From the NCBI GenBank assembly GCA_025459245.1, contig JALOQZ010000008.1:1-36941 (forward strand): a DNA stretch of 36,941 bases, in the 5' to 3' direction. Numbering within the stretch: position 1 is the stretch's first letter; each line of letters starts with the position of its first letter. Both the position numbers and the translations under genes were made by a program. Positions 17,809 to 26,671 of the stretch are shown piece by piece. A model generated the notes under the pieces. That model had not been told where the DNA came from and did not search any database. It worked only from the letters and a program-made list of their open reading frames with translations. The DNA is from Pirellula sp. (GTDB lineage: Bacteria; Planctomycetota; Planctomycetia; Pirellulales; Pirellulaceae).

Positions 17809-18015
17809 AAGGACTGCCCAACTCGCAGCGGATCCCCATTGCGATTCATGAAGCGGAGAGGATCAGTCCTTCCGCAATAGTGAAACTGGCCGTAAAATTC
17901 CGGGCTTTCCCGCTGTGTGGGCCCGAAGAAGCAGATGCTATCTAAGGGGTGCGGGCAGAAAAACCAAGACTTATTCCGAACATCCGAAGCCGACGAACGC
18001 TCGATAACAGAAACC

Positions 18016-19107
18016 ATGGAAAAACGACTTTATAACTTCTCCGCCGGCCCGGCTGTACTGCCAGTTCCCGTTCTAGAACGCATTCGAGACGAAATGCTTT
18101 GTCTACCGGGGTGTGGGGCTTCCGTGATGGAAATCTCCCACCGGAGCAAGCAATTCATCGCAATTCAGGATGCTGCGAAGGAGCGGCTGATTCGTTTGCT
18201 ACAAATTCCCGAGGAATACGACGTCTTGTTTCTGCAGGGGGGATCGCGTTTGCAGTTCTCCATGATCCCGATGAATTTGCTTCGAGGACAAAGCGGTCCA
18301 GCGCAGTACATCCTCACCGGTTCGTGGGGTAAGTACGCATTGGCAGAGGCGAAGAAGGAGGGAGCGACCGAGGTACTCTTTGACGCGGCGTCCACCAACT
18401 ACGATCGGTTGCCAGATGTCGGCCAAGCGAACATTTCTCCCGATGCTGCATACGTTCACATCACGAGCAACGAGACGATTCAGGGAGTTCAGTTTCAAAG
18501 CGATCTCGATTCCCCTGCTCCCCTCGTATGCGACTCCTCGTCCGATTTCCTTTATCGCCCCGTCGACATAAGCAAGTACGGGCTTATGTATGCTTGTGCT
18601 CAAAAGAACGCGGGACCTGCGGGTGTGACCGTGGTCATTATTCGCCGAGACTTGCTAGCTCGATCGTCGGATCAGCTGCCGGGCTATCTCAATTACAACA
18701 ACCACTCCAAAGAAGGTTCGATGTGGAATACGCCTCCTACCTTTGCCGTTTATGTGCTTGGGTTGGTCGCCGAATGGGTTGAGAAGACGATCGGCGGTTT
18801 GGATGCGATGTACGCGCACAATCAAAAGAAGGCGAAGGTGGTTTACGACGCGCTCGATGCGTTTCCTTCCCTCTACTTGGGGCATGCTCGCAAACAGGAT
18901 CGTTCTTTGATGAACGTGACATTCCGATTCCCTAGCGAAGAGGTTGAAAAAGCATTCCTCGACGGCGCCAAAGCTCACCAACTCGACTCCTTGAAGGGGC
19001 ATCGAAGCGTGGGCGGCATTCGCGCCAGCATCTACAACGCGATGCCGATGGAGGGTGCTCAAACCCTGGCGGATTACATGCGCGATTTTGCAGCCAAACA
19101 CGCGTAG
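18016..19107 (+). CDS. serC: Phosphoserine aminotransferase
   Basis: Converts 3-phosphohydroxypyruvate to O-phosphoserine with glutamate as amino donor (PLP enzyme, class V aminotransferase fold). The start MEKRLYNFSAGPAVLP is the family hallmark, so ATG 18016 is right although the frame is open 33 codons further upstream. The PLP lysine is Lys197 (ACAQKNAGPAG), and the MNVTFRFP and RSVGGIRASIYNAMP blocks are present. Length (363 residues) is standard. serA, the preceding enzymatic step, starts 83 bases downstream on the same strand, so the two form a serine-biosynthesis pair. Confidence 0.97.
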   Translation: MEKRLYNFSAGPAVLPVPVLERIRDEMLCLPGCGASVMEISHRSKQFIAIQDAAKERLIRLLQIPEEYDVLFLQGGSRLQFSMIPMNLLRGQSGPAQYILTGSWGKYALAEAKKEGATEVLFDAASTNYDRLPDVGQANISPDAAYVHITSNETIQGVQFQSDLDSPAPLVCDSSSDFLYRPVDISKYGLMYACAQKNAGPAGVTVVIIRRDLLARSSDQLPGYLNYNNHSKEGSMWNTPPTFAVYVLGLVAEWVEKTIGGLDAMYAHNQKKAKVVYDALDAFPSLYLGHARKQDRSLMNVTFRFPSEEVEKAFLDGAKAHQLDSLKGHRSVGGIRASIYNAMPMEGAQTLADYMRDFAAKHA

Positions 19108-19190
19108 TGCACCGAATGGCAAAGAGTCATTCACAGCGAGTGGCCTTTGCGACTTTGAACAGAACCCGATAGATAACCAGAAAACCTCCC

Positions 19191-20822
19191 ATGACTTATC
19201 GAATTCTTGTCCTAGATCCGATCGCACAAGAAGGCTTTGACTTGCTGAACGCAGAGCCTGGCTTTGAATATGAAGTACGCACCGGGCTCAAAGGAGAGGA
19301 ACTGCGAAAGTCGCTCAACGAGTTTGACGGTGCAATCGTTCGTTCTGGAGTCAAAATTACGGCCGAGTCGCTCGAAGGTAACAAGCGGCTGAGAGCGATC
19401 GTTCGGGCTGGGGTTGGAACGGACAACATCGATAAGAATGCCGCGACGAGGTTAGGGATCGTCGTGATGAACACCCCGGCAGGTAATACGTTGAGCACCG
19501 CCGAACATACCTTCGCGCTGATGCTTGCACTTTCTCGTTCGGTGGCCCCCGCCTACCAGAGCTTGATCGAAGGCCGCTGGGATCGCAAGTCGTTCATGGG
19601 AACCCAGCTTGCGGATAAGACATTGGGCGTGGTCGGCATGGGGCGCATCGGTCGCGAAGTCGCTCTTCGCGCGCTGGCGTTCGGTATGCGAGTCATCGCT
19701 TTTGATCCCTTCCTCTCCGACGAGCAAGCGATGAAGTTGGGGATCGAGAAGGTGAACGCCGTTCAAGACATTCTTCCCAAGGTAGATTACTTGACCGTCC
19801 ACACGCCTCTGACCGAGGAGACCAAATACATCGTCAATCGAAATCAACTGCATCTCTTGAAGAAGGGGATTCGATTGGTGAATTGCGCGCGTGGGGGCAT
19901 CTATGAAGAAGAGGCTTTGATAGAGGGATTGAAGCAGGGGATTATCGCAGGGGTCGCGCTCGATGTTTTCGAAGAAGAACCCTGCAGCAAGAGTCCTCTT
20001 TTTGGAATGCCGGGCGTGGTTTGCACACCGCACTTGGGGGCGAGCACCGAAGAAGCACAGACCCAAGTTGCGATCGAAGGCATTCAGCTTTTGATCAACT
20101 TTTTCAAGACGGGGGAGATTCGTCACGCCGTCAACGTCGCTGCCTTGGACCCCAAGACCTTGGAATCACTGCGAGGATACTTGGACGCTGCCTATAGGCT
20201 CGGTTTGTTAATGGCGCAGTGGCACGAGGGGAGCATCGGTTCATGCCAACTCAACTATCGCGGGGAAGTCGCTGACAAGGATACAAAGTTGCTCACGGCA
20301 GCCTTCTGCGCTGGGTTGCTTGAGCGAGCGATGTCTGAGGATGTGAATATCATCAACGCGGAGATGCTTCTTCGTGAACGTGGAATTGAGCTCACAGAGA
20401 ATCGCAACCGCGATCTTGGTGCGTTTACTTCATCAATCTCCGCGGAGGTTTATGGAAGTGGTCAACGGCTAAAAGCGGGCGTGACCGTTTTTGGCAACAA
20501 CATGCCTCGATTGATCTCGGTCGACGATTACCGTTTGGAGGCCTATCTCGATGGCCACATGTTGTTCTTTACGCATACCGACGTGCCAGGCATTATCGGT
20601 CGTGTAGGGACCGTCTTTGGTCAGCATCAAGTCAACATTGGTCAGATGTCCGTGGGGCGAGCCAGTCATCAGCCAGGCGGTCATGCGATCGGGGTTCTGA
20701 ATTTGGACGGCGTGCCTCCCAAGATTGCGTTGGAGCAACTCTTGGCAATTCAATCCATTGAGAAAGTGCAACTGATTGAGCTGCCCGGTTTGGGCGTCTT
20801 GCCCGCTTGGTTGCAAGGCTAG
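19191..20822 (+). CDS. serA: D-3-phosphoglycerate dehydrogenase (long form with ACT domain)
   Basis: First step of serine synthesis from glycolysis, NAD-dependent oxidation of 3-phosphoglycerate. The 543 residues match the long SerA form: substrate and NAD domains (about 1-320), an intervening regulatory domain, and a C-terminal ACT domain (about 465-535) that usually binds serine for feedback inhibition. Visible are the nucleotide-binding GMGRIGREVALRA (about 148), the NCARGGIYEEEAL motif with the catalytic Arg (about 233), and the catalytic His near residue 280 in TPHLGASTEEAQ. ATG 19191 starts MTYRILVLDPI. It follows serC. Terminator-like hairpins lie within 130 bases after the stop. Confidence 0.97.
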   Translation: MTYRILVLDPIAQEGFDLLNAEPGFEYEVRTGLKGEELRKSLNEFDGAIVRSGVKITAESLEGNKRLRAIVRAGVGTDNIDKNAATRLGIVVMNTPAGNTLSTAEHTFALMLALSRSVAPAYQSLIEGRWDRKSFMGTQLADKTLGVVGMGRIGREVALRALAFGMRVIAFDPFLSDEQAMKLGIEKVNAVQDILPKVDYLTVHTPLTEETKYIVNRNQLHLLKKGIRLVNCARGGIYEEEALIEGLKQGIIAGVALDVFEEEPCSKSPLFGMPGVVCTPHLGASTEEAQTQVAIEGIQLLINFFKTGEIRHAVNVAALDPKTLESLRGYLDAAYRLGLLMAQWHEGSIGSCQLNYRGEVADKDTKLLTAAFCAGLLERAMSEDVNIINAEMLLRERGIELTENRNRDLGAFTSSISAEVYGSGQRLKAGVTVFGNNMPRLISVDDYRLEAYLDGHMLFFTHTDVPGIIGRVGTVFGQHQVNIGQMSVGRASHQPGGHAIGVLNLDGVPPKIALEQLLAIQSIEKVQLIELPGLGVLPAWLQG

Positions 20823-20847
20823 CCAGAATCCGCTCGAGATAGAGTAG

Positions 20848-20898
20848 GTCGTGATCGAATCAGTGTCGTGATCGAATCAGTGTCGTGACCGAATCAGT
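20848..20898. repeat. Three tandem copies of a 17-nt unit
   Basis: The unit GTCGTGATCGAATCAGT occurs three times head to tail without spacers (20848-20864, 20865-20881, 20882-20898). The third copy has one change (GACC for GATC). It begins 26 bases after the serA stop and directly precedes a hairpin terminator. Confidence 0.95.
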
Positions 20899-20914
20899 AT
20901 GGTAGGACTAAAAA

Positions 20915-20948
20915 AAGAAGCCGGCTGAGTTTCCTCAACCGGCTTCTT
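20915..20948 (+). terminator. Probable bidirectional intrinsic terminator after serA
   Basis: Arms of 15 bases (AAGAAGCCGGCTGAG and CTCAACCGGCTTCTT, one mismatch) enclose a TTTC loop. A run of A before the 5' arm and a T-rich stretch (TTGTTGTT) after the 3' arm allow termination in both directions. Confidence 0.75.
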
Positions 20949-20959
20949 GTTGTTCCCTG

Positions 20960-20991
20960 GTGCGGGGGCAAGCCGAAGCTTGTCCCCGCAC
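20960..20991. repeat. Strong GC-rich hairpin
   Basis: Two 14-base arms (20960-20973 and 20978-20991) pair with a single G-T wobble around a CGAA loop; the core is GTGCGGGGGCAAGC. No T-run follows, so it is not a standard terminator. Its form suggests a REP-like dispersed element, which could be tested against the rest of the genome. Confidence 0.65.
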
Positions 20992-21366
20992 GCAGTCGTA
21001 AGCTCTATCGTGAAGCACCATCAAAAACAATCGACCCAGTAATTGTTAGCGATGGCTCTATGCTGCTCCAACCCAGGAGGAAGGCCAGTCGAGTATTCCC
21101 GCAAATCCTCGACCGCCGACAGAGCTTGATTGGTTTCCCTTAACAGGAAGAGGAAATACGACAACACGCGCGAGGGTGTCAATTCCAGTTTTGTTTATTC
21201 GTTTGTTTTTCAAATTAGAGGAAATGGGTGGAATCGGGCGAGCGGAGGCCGGCATCGAGATTGCCGAATAGGAGGAATATCCCTCAAGGTCGAACGAGGG
21301 CGCTGCCGATTCTGGTGGATACGGTGACTTTTCCGTGTTCCCTTCCGCAGTTGAACCTTCTAAACC

Positions 21367-22482
21367 ATGCAAAAACGCAGAACGAACCCTTGGCAGCTCC
21401 TCGCCTTGGGAGCCCTATCTGTCTCGATTGCGAACGGATGCAAGACCTCGCCCGGCGTCAAATCGTCGATTTGGCCAACCCAAAAGATTGGAGCGGATGC
21501 TTCCACGGCCGCGAGCGGGATGGGCGGTGCCCTCGCGTCGACGACCAAGGCGGTGAAGGGACAATTCTCATCGATGGGAACGGCCGTCACTTCAGCCTAT
21601 GGAAAAGCGAAGACGGCGATCACCGCTCCCTTCAGCGGTCCCACTTCCGACGCGACCCCGACTGATACCGCCACGGCACCGTTGACCAAGACTGGGTCCA
21701 TCGGACCCGAAGTCTATGTGATGACAGGGCAACTGCACGAGTCCAAAGGTGATTATGCGAAAGCGTTGGACAGCTACAGCAAAGCGTTGGAAGCCGAGCC
21801 CAAAAACATCTCTGCATTGCTGAGCATGGCCAGGTTGTACGATCGTCAAAATGAAAAAGAGAAGTCGATCAGCTTCTTCAACAAAGCGATTGAAGTCGCG
21901 CCTAACAATGCCGCGAGCTACTCCGAGCTCGGCGCGGTGTACGTGAAGTCTGGTAATTTGAATGCTGCAAAAGAGCAGTTCCAAAAAGCAGTGAACCTTG
22001 ACCCAAAGAACGCGAATCATCGCTCGTCATTGGCAGGGGTTCTTCTTGATATGGGAAATGCAGATGGAGCAATGGGTGAGCTGTCCCAAGTGCATGCCCC
22101 TGCGATGGCGAACTACCAAATGGCTTATTTGCATTTCACTCGCAAAAACGTCCCCGCTACGCAGCAATACCTTAGCGCTGCTCTCCAGATCGATCCAAAC
22201 TTGAAGCCTGCTCGCGATCTGCTTGCCAGCATGGGAGGTGGTCAATCGATTCAAAATTTGGCACAGCAAGGGAATCAGTGGATGGGGCAGGCGCAAGGCA
22301 TCATGCAGCAGGCCTCTGCCATATCGACCAACGTCCAGTCATTGATGCAAACCCCGACCGGCACAACAGCGGCACCCGTTCCTGCCGGATTGCCGGGCAT
22401 CGTCCCAGCGACCTCGCCTGCCATGGCTCTGCCACCTCCTCCGCAGAATGCCCAATTGCAAGATGCGAGCTTGGTCAGGTAG
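21367..22482 (+). CDS. TPR-repeat lipoprotein
   Basis: A 371-residue exported protein. The N terminus MQKRRTNPWQLLALGALSVS leads to a lipobox-like IANGC, so lipid attachment at Cys25 is likely. A low-complexity segment rich in Ala, Thr and Ser runs to about residue 115. Three to four tetratricopeptide repeats follow (about 115-290), with consensus spacing such as ALDSYSKALEAEPKN, SISFFNKAIEVAPNN and AKEQFQKAVNLDPKN. The C-terminal 80 residues are rich in Gln, Pro and Ala. TPR lipoproteins often act as envelope scaffolds; the partner is unknown. The stop lies three bases from the end of the convergent CHAT-like gene. Confidence 0.88.
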   Translation: MQKRRTNPWQLLALGALSVSIANGCKTSPGVKSSIWPTQKIGADASTAASGMGGALASTTKAVKGQFSSMGTAVTSAYGKAKTAITAPFSGPTSDATPTDTATAPLTKTGSIGPEVYVMTGQLHESKGDYAKALDSYSKALEAEPKNISALLSMARLYDRQNEKEKSISFFNKAIEVAPNNAASYSELGAVYVKSGNLNAAKEQFQKAVNLDPKNANHRSSLAGVLLDMGNADGAMGELSQVHAPAMANYQMAYLHFTRKNVPATQQYLSAALQIDPNLKPARDLLASMGGGQSIQNLAQQGNQWMGQAQGIMQQASAISTNVQSLMQTPTGTTAAPVPAGLPGIVPATSPAMALPPPPQNAQLQDASLVR

Positions 22483-22485
22483 CCC

Positions 22486-25400
22486 CTATGGTTTTAGCTC
22501 CCCGAACATGGGGTCGCCGATTGACAAGTACCCGCTCCAAAAGGCGGGGTGAGAGCCTGGTACTGGTTCGGAATTCTTGGAGCCGCTAGCCGCTTGCCCA
22601 TTCACAATGGGTTCTTTGGATGGGCTAAACTCCTCTAGCCACATGGTGACGACTGAACGCTGAAAGGCCTCTGTAAAGGTCGTGCCACCTAAGTTGTCTC
22701 GAAGCGGCGCGAGAAGAGCTAACGTGGACTCTCCCCCGACCGGCCATCGGGAAATCCAGATGTGCTTGGTGCCTTGCGAAAGCAAAGGCAAGGTCCATCG
22801 TAGCCACTCGTCTCCTGGTTCAATGAGCCCTGAAATCTCCCCCGGCGATTTTGAATGCCCCAGCAGCCATACGGCTTGCGGAGTGCCCCAAGGAAGCGGA
22901 TTCCAGCCCGAGAGTTGATGGCTGGGTGCGTCGGAGCCCGGGATCAAGGGGAATCGGTTCGGATCGTCCCATCGGAGCGGCGCTATCGAGCTGTAGTGCC
23001 CTGCTGCGACTTTAATGTACGGGGATGGAACCATGGCGCCGTTGACGGGAAGGTCTAATGTACGCGATGGTCCCATCAGCGCAGCGGATTGTTCCATTAA
23101 AGACTTGGCCTGCCCACCGTTCGCATCCCAGTAGTCCGAGGATTGTAGAGTGATCCTCTCCGAGCGGGATAACGGATTCCCTCGGATCAACGGTTCTAAT
23201 GACGAAAGGGTTGGGGTGTAGCAGATGCGATGTTGTGCAATGGCAGGTTCATATTCATTCGAGTTGGAGACAGAAAATAGTTCAAACGGAAAGCTCCATA
23301 GCTCACCGTCGGGAGCGATGATCCAACGCTCTGAACGATTCATCTCCTCCCATACTTCGGCGGGTATCCAGCGTCGCCTCAGCGCATCAACTTGTTTATT
23401 AAAATCGGTAGGGAGGTTGGGAAACGACGTAGTGCAAGATTGCAAAACATTTCGAACGGCTCTTCCGATTTCCTGAGCGTTTTCAATCTTCCAGCTTCGT
23501 ATCTCCGACTTGGTAATGTAGTAGCCGTGCAAATCCCCTTGAAGGGAGTAATAGGCTAGCAAGCTATCGTTCTGAGTGAGGGCTTTCAGCAGACTTTTTG
23601 GATTCCAACGAGGGGTGATTGTTTCGGGTACGGGGAGAGGAGACAGGGCTGCTGACCACAAGAGAGCTTCTTGTGCGGCGCTGAGCTTGGTAACTCTTTC
23701 CCAGCGTTTCAGTTCTTCGTCGCTCCACTTACGAAGATCGCATTTCGGATTGGTTGCAAAAGGCGCGCACCATTCCTGGAGAGTTTTCGCGTTCTTGGTG
23801 AGGGTGGGAAAAGCCGAGCGAAGCGGCTCCCAACGATTCCACTCTTCTGCGGAGACTGCATCGGGAAAGGCGTGAATCGCTCTCCGGAGTTCCGCTAGCC
23901 GTCCTTGCAGAGCACTACCGCTGGAAAAGCGAGCGGCTTTCCAACGTTCCCAAGCGTCCATTTGAAGCTCGAGATCGTTGGTTTCCAGAGCGAGCCTGAC
24001 AGCGAGTCGCCGGGCATCGAGTTTGTCAGCTGTTTGAAAGACCAGCTCCTCAAGCGACTTCGTTTTCCAGGCCCCGATACGTTCGGTGTCGAGCAAGCCG
24101 GTCAAAAGGGGTAGACCAATCTCCTTGGGCAACGCGTTTTCAGCGATCAAGTATTGCGTCAGTTGGAGCTGATAGAGTCGCGGTGAAGCAGAGCTCATCG
24201 GTGAGTTTCCCCGCAGGATCGACAGAGACTCCTCCAGCTTTTGGATGCCACTCGCGAGATTGTTTTCGAGAAAGGCGACTTTGGCTTGCGCATAGGCAAC
24301 GGTCGCATCCATGCGTGGCAGAAGGATCTGCTTCGGGAGCAAAGCGGCTGTTACGACTGGGGCTTGTTTGCGAACCGTGTCGGCGTCACCTCGAAGCGCT
24401 GCTTGGCGCATCCCTTCCACAAGAGCCCGGAGGGCGACAAGACGGCTGTTGCTCGAAGCCCATTTTCCTACAGCGAGCAGCGTTTTTCCTAACGATGGAT
24501 AGTCGATCTGGTTGTGGAAGGCACATTGGGACCAGAGCTCCAAGGCTTCATCGACGTGTTCCGGTTGTCCGGCTCTCGCCGCTGCGAGACTTGATTCCAG
24601 AGCAAGCTCACTGGCTGCGGCCAGGTTATTTGCTTCGACCGAGAGGTCGGCTAAGACCAAGAGTGCGATCGCAGTGAGGGGGTGATCATTTCCGGAGCTC
24701 AGACTAAGTCGCTGTTTCAGTTGCGTAGAAACTTCGTTGCTATTGGAGGCGTCCATAAAAGCGATCGCCAAACAAATGGATGCACCGGACCTGATCCATT
24801 CGGAGGGTTGGGAGTTCGGTTGAATCGCGAAGGCTTTTGGAAGCGAGGGGGTCAGAGGGTTGTACTTCGACAAAGGGCCTAATAGCATCGCTCGCCTTCG
24901 CAACGCGATCGCTTGGCAGCGGAGAACTTCGAGAGCGTCGATGAAGACAGGTTCACCGGCGGGTGAACTGTTTTCGCTTGGAGATGGAATTGCACTCGGA
25001 GATTGGGGGGAGCGTTCCCGCAATTCCGAGATGTTTCCAAGGCGGATTTGCCAAGCGGTGGGAGATGGAGGCATCGCTGCGTTGCGGCCGTTGGGAGGGG
25101 ACCACAGAGCGTCCTTGTTACGCGAATCGGATCGATCGGACGGAGTCGCAGGACCGAGCATGGAGAGCCATGGCGAGCACTGGACAGAGACATTGAGAGC
25201 AGCATCCAAGTATTGGAGCGACGCCCCGATATCGCCTTGGATATACAGGCATTCTCCCATCATGACCAAGGGTGGGACGCTGTCGATTCCGCGGTCTTGC
25301 CCGACTTGGCGAGATTGTGCGTAAGCCTCCTCGAAGGCTTGATAGGCCGCGCTGGTTTGGCCATCGGCGAGCAGATCGAGACCGTTGTAGTAGCTTGGCT

Positions 25401-25518
25401 GGATAAGGTTTTTCGCAGCTCGGGCCGCTCGAGATGTGGTGGACTGCGCGAACAAACCGCTGGGGGTAGGCAGAATCAGCAAGATCAGGGTTAGCAAGCG
25501 AGTGGTAGCTGTCGTCAT
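22486..25518 (-). CDS. Exported CHAT-domain protein, catalytic Cys apparently lost
   Basis: A 1010-residue protein from ATG 25518, which gives a signal peptide (MTTATTRLLTLILLILPTPS, cut near LFAQ); ATG 25569 would add 17 residues. The long N-terminal part is Ala/Leu-rich helical sequence, probably degenerate TPR-like. The C terminus (about 700-1010) resembles a CHAT caspase-like peptidase: WIIAPDGELWSFPFELFS, the ISRWPVGGEST block (matching the usual SLWPVDD-x-x-T) and HPAFWSGYLSIGDP at the end. The catalytic His aligns with His841 (KVAAGHYSS), but the usual LSACETG cysteine motif reads WLLGHSKSPGE around 888, with no Cys. So it looks like a non-catalytic CHAT, perhaps a binding or sensing domain. 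It faces a TPR lipoprotein gene, with three bases between the stops. Confidence 0.82.
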   Translation of the reverse strand: MTTATTRLLTLILLILPTPSGLFAQSTTSRAARAAKNLIQPSYYNGLDLLADGQTSAAYQAFEEAYAQSRQVGQDRGIDSVPPLVMMGECLYIQGDIGASLQYLDAALNVSVQCSPWLSMLGPATPSDRSDSRNKDALWSPPNGRNAAMPPSPTAWQIRLGNISELRERSPQSPSAIPSPSENSSPAGEPVFIDALEVLRCQAIALRRRAMLLGPLSKYNPLTPSLPKAFAIQPNSQPSEWIRSGASICLAIAFMDASNSNEVSTQLKQRLSLSSGNDHPLTAIALLVLADLSVEANNLAAASELALESSLAAARAGQPEHVDEALELWSQCAFHNQIDYPSLGKTLLAVGKWASSNSRLVALRALVEGMRQAALRGDADTVRKQAPVVTAALLPKQILLPRMDATVAYAQAKVAFLENNLASGIQKLEESLSILRGNSPMSSASPRLYQLQLTQYLIAENALPKEIGLPLLTGLLDTERIGAWKTKSLEELVFQTADKLDARRLAVRLALETNDLELQMDAWERWKAARFSSGSALQGRLAELRRAIHAFPDAVSAEEWNRWEPLRSAFPTLTKNAKTLQEWCAPFATNPKCDLRKWSDEELKRWERVTKLSAAQEALLWSAALSPLPVPETITPRWNPKSLLKALTQNDSLLAYYSLQGDLHGYYITKSEIRSWKIENAQEIGRAVRNVLQSCTTSFPNLPTDFNKQVDALRRRWIPAEVWEEMNRSERWIIAPDGELWSFPFELFSVSNSNEYEPAIAQHRICYTPTLSSLEPLIRGNPLSRSERITLQSSDYWDANGGQAKSLMEQSAALMGPSRTLDLPVNGAMVPSPYIKVAAGHYSSIAPLRWDDPNRFPLIPGSDAPSHQLSGWNPLPWGTPQAVWLLGHSKSPGEISGLIEPGDEWLRWTLPLLSQGTKHIWISRWPVGGESTLALLAPLRDNLGGTTFTEAFQRSVVTMWLEEFSPSKEPIVNGQAASGSKNSEPVPGSHPAFWSGYLSIGDPMFGELKP

Positions 25519-25731
25519 GGGAGCGATCGGGCCTGGAAAAGAGAGGTTCTCGAGATAGCTAGCATTCATTATGGCCCATGGTTATAGGGAAGTGGTGATG
25601 AAATGCTTCGTATAACCGGCAGACTTTGCCTCAAGAGGATCTGGGGAATGACCGATACCACTTCTACAATCCGAATCGCGTGAGCGTTCGGCCATGGAAT
25701 CATTCGTCCCAGTGCGGAGCTCAGAAGCAAA

Positions 25732-25959
25732 ATGGCAAGGAAGTTGAACGACCTCAAGGTATGGATGGCGGTCGCCGCATGTGTAGGGCTTGGTTCGGCA
25801 AGCACAGGTTGTCAGGTGCATGTGGCTGGGCAAACTCTCCCAAGTCCATACTATTTGGACGACGACGTCCAGTATTTCCCTGCAGGTCCTGAGAACAAGC
25901 TGGCGAATGAGACAGCGGCTTTGAAGGCGGCGCGTGAAGAGGCTAAGGCTCGCCGATAA
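25732..25959 (+). CDS. Small lipoprotein of unknown function
   Basis: A 75-residue protein. The hydrophobic segment VWMAVAACVGLGSASTGC ends in a lipobox-like Cys27, so the mature protein is probably a lipid-anchored peptide of about 49 residues. The rest, LPSPYYLDDDVQYFPAG followed by a charged Ala/Lys/Glu/Arg-rich helix, looks like a small conserved protein of planctomycetes, but I cannot assign a function. It is divergent from the CHAT-like gene and convergent with the MazG-like gene, so it is probably transcribed alone. ATG 25732 has no strong ribosome binding site. Confidence 0.7.
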   Translation: MARKLNDLKVWMAVAACVGLGSASTGCQVHVAGQTLPSPYYLDDDVQYFPAGPENKLANETAALKAAREEAKARR

Positions 25960-26117
25960 TTTCTGCGGCAGCGTTCAGGGTTTAAGTTTGTCGCCATGTT
26001 GTCGGATCGAAGTCTCCTGATCACGCAGGGCCTGCTCTCGATAGGCTCTGTACTGGACCGCGGAAACGCCCCGCTGGTGGTTGGAATGGGTACTCGAAGG
26101 AGCGTCCAAACGCGCCT

Positions 26118-26444
26118 TTAGGGTTTCTCGCTCATAGGGCAGTCGCAGGCTAATTTTTTGCACCCGGGGCAGCCGGAGCCATATTTCTTTGCGATGGCTT
26201 GGGCGAGGTCGATGCCGGCGACGTTGGCGATTGTGGTCAGCCAAGCGATCACATCGGCAAATTCTTCTTCGAGATTGTCGCGATCGTTGTTGGAGCGGAG
26301 GGCGGAAGCGAGTTCGCCCATTTCTTCCATCAACCACATAAAGGTCCCGGAGACGCCACGTTCGGCATCTTTCTCGTAATACATCGTGCGGATGAGGGAC
26401 TGGAAGTCGCGGAGGGAGATATCTGGTTCGTTTGCGGCTGTCAT
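26118..26444 (-). CDS. MazG-like nucleotide pyrophosphohydrolase with four-cysteine tail
   Basis: A 108-residue protein from ATG 26444. The MazG fold is indicated by WLMEEMGELASAL (Glu40, Glu41, Glu44) and EEEFADVIAWL (Glu59-61, Asp64), the EExxE...ExxD metal-binding residues of all-alpha NTP pyrophosphatases. The enzyme would hydrolyse nucleoside triphosphates to monophosphates in the cytoplasm. The C terminus carries GCPGCKKLACDCP, with four cysteines at 92, 95, 100 and 102, which could bind zinc or an Fe-S cluster and is not part of the core fold. The frame stays open upstream (ATG 26516 and beyond), but those residues show no homology. It is divergent from folE. Confidence 0.85.
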   Translation of the reverse strand: MTAANEPDISLRDFQSLIRTMYYEKDAERGVSGTFMWLMEEMGELASALRSNNDRDNLEEEFADVIAWLTTIANVAGIDLAQAIAKKYGSGCPGCKKLACDCPMSEKP

Positions 26445-26671
26445 GGTCGGAGCGGGTTTGGTGTCGTTGGGTTGCGAAAAGGCGTGGAACGGTTGGGGGC
26501 CATGCAAAGGGAGCATGATAGCTGATGGGAGGCTGGCAGCATTCCCCTTGCCTTGGTCCCTATAGTTTTCCCGCAAAGCCTCTCTGAGCGTCTTAAGGGA
26601 GAGGCTGAATCGAACCGTAGCCGCGAGGCATCGGGCCCTATTAGCAAGTGAACAGGTAGCGAACTTCAACT

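Larger units (their letters stand above)
20823..21366. other. Long intergenic region after serA
   Basis: These 544 bases hold the 17-nt tandem repeat and two hairpins listed separately in the first 170 bases. From about 21000 to 21366 I see only an AT-rich tract near 21190-21220, which may include the promoter of the TPR lipoprotein gene, and no convincing small gene or RNA. Confidence 0.5.

Noticed and set aside
21058-21372. A 104-codon minus-strand frame in the gap after serA
   Set aside because: No ribosome binding site, no recognised domain and mixed composition; it also overlaps the start of the TPR lipoprotein gene.
25580-25617. Inverted repeat GGTTATA/TATAACC upstream of the CHAT-like gene as an operator
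   Set aside because: Only seven pairs with a 24-base loop, which is expected by chance at this length.
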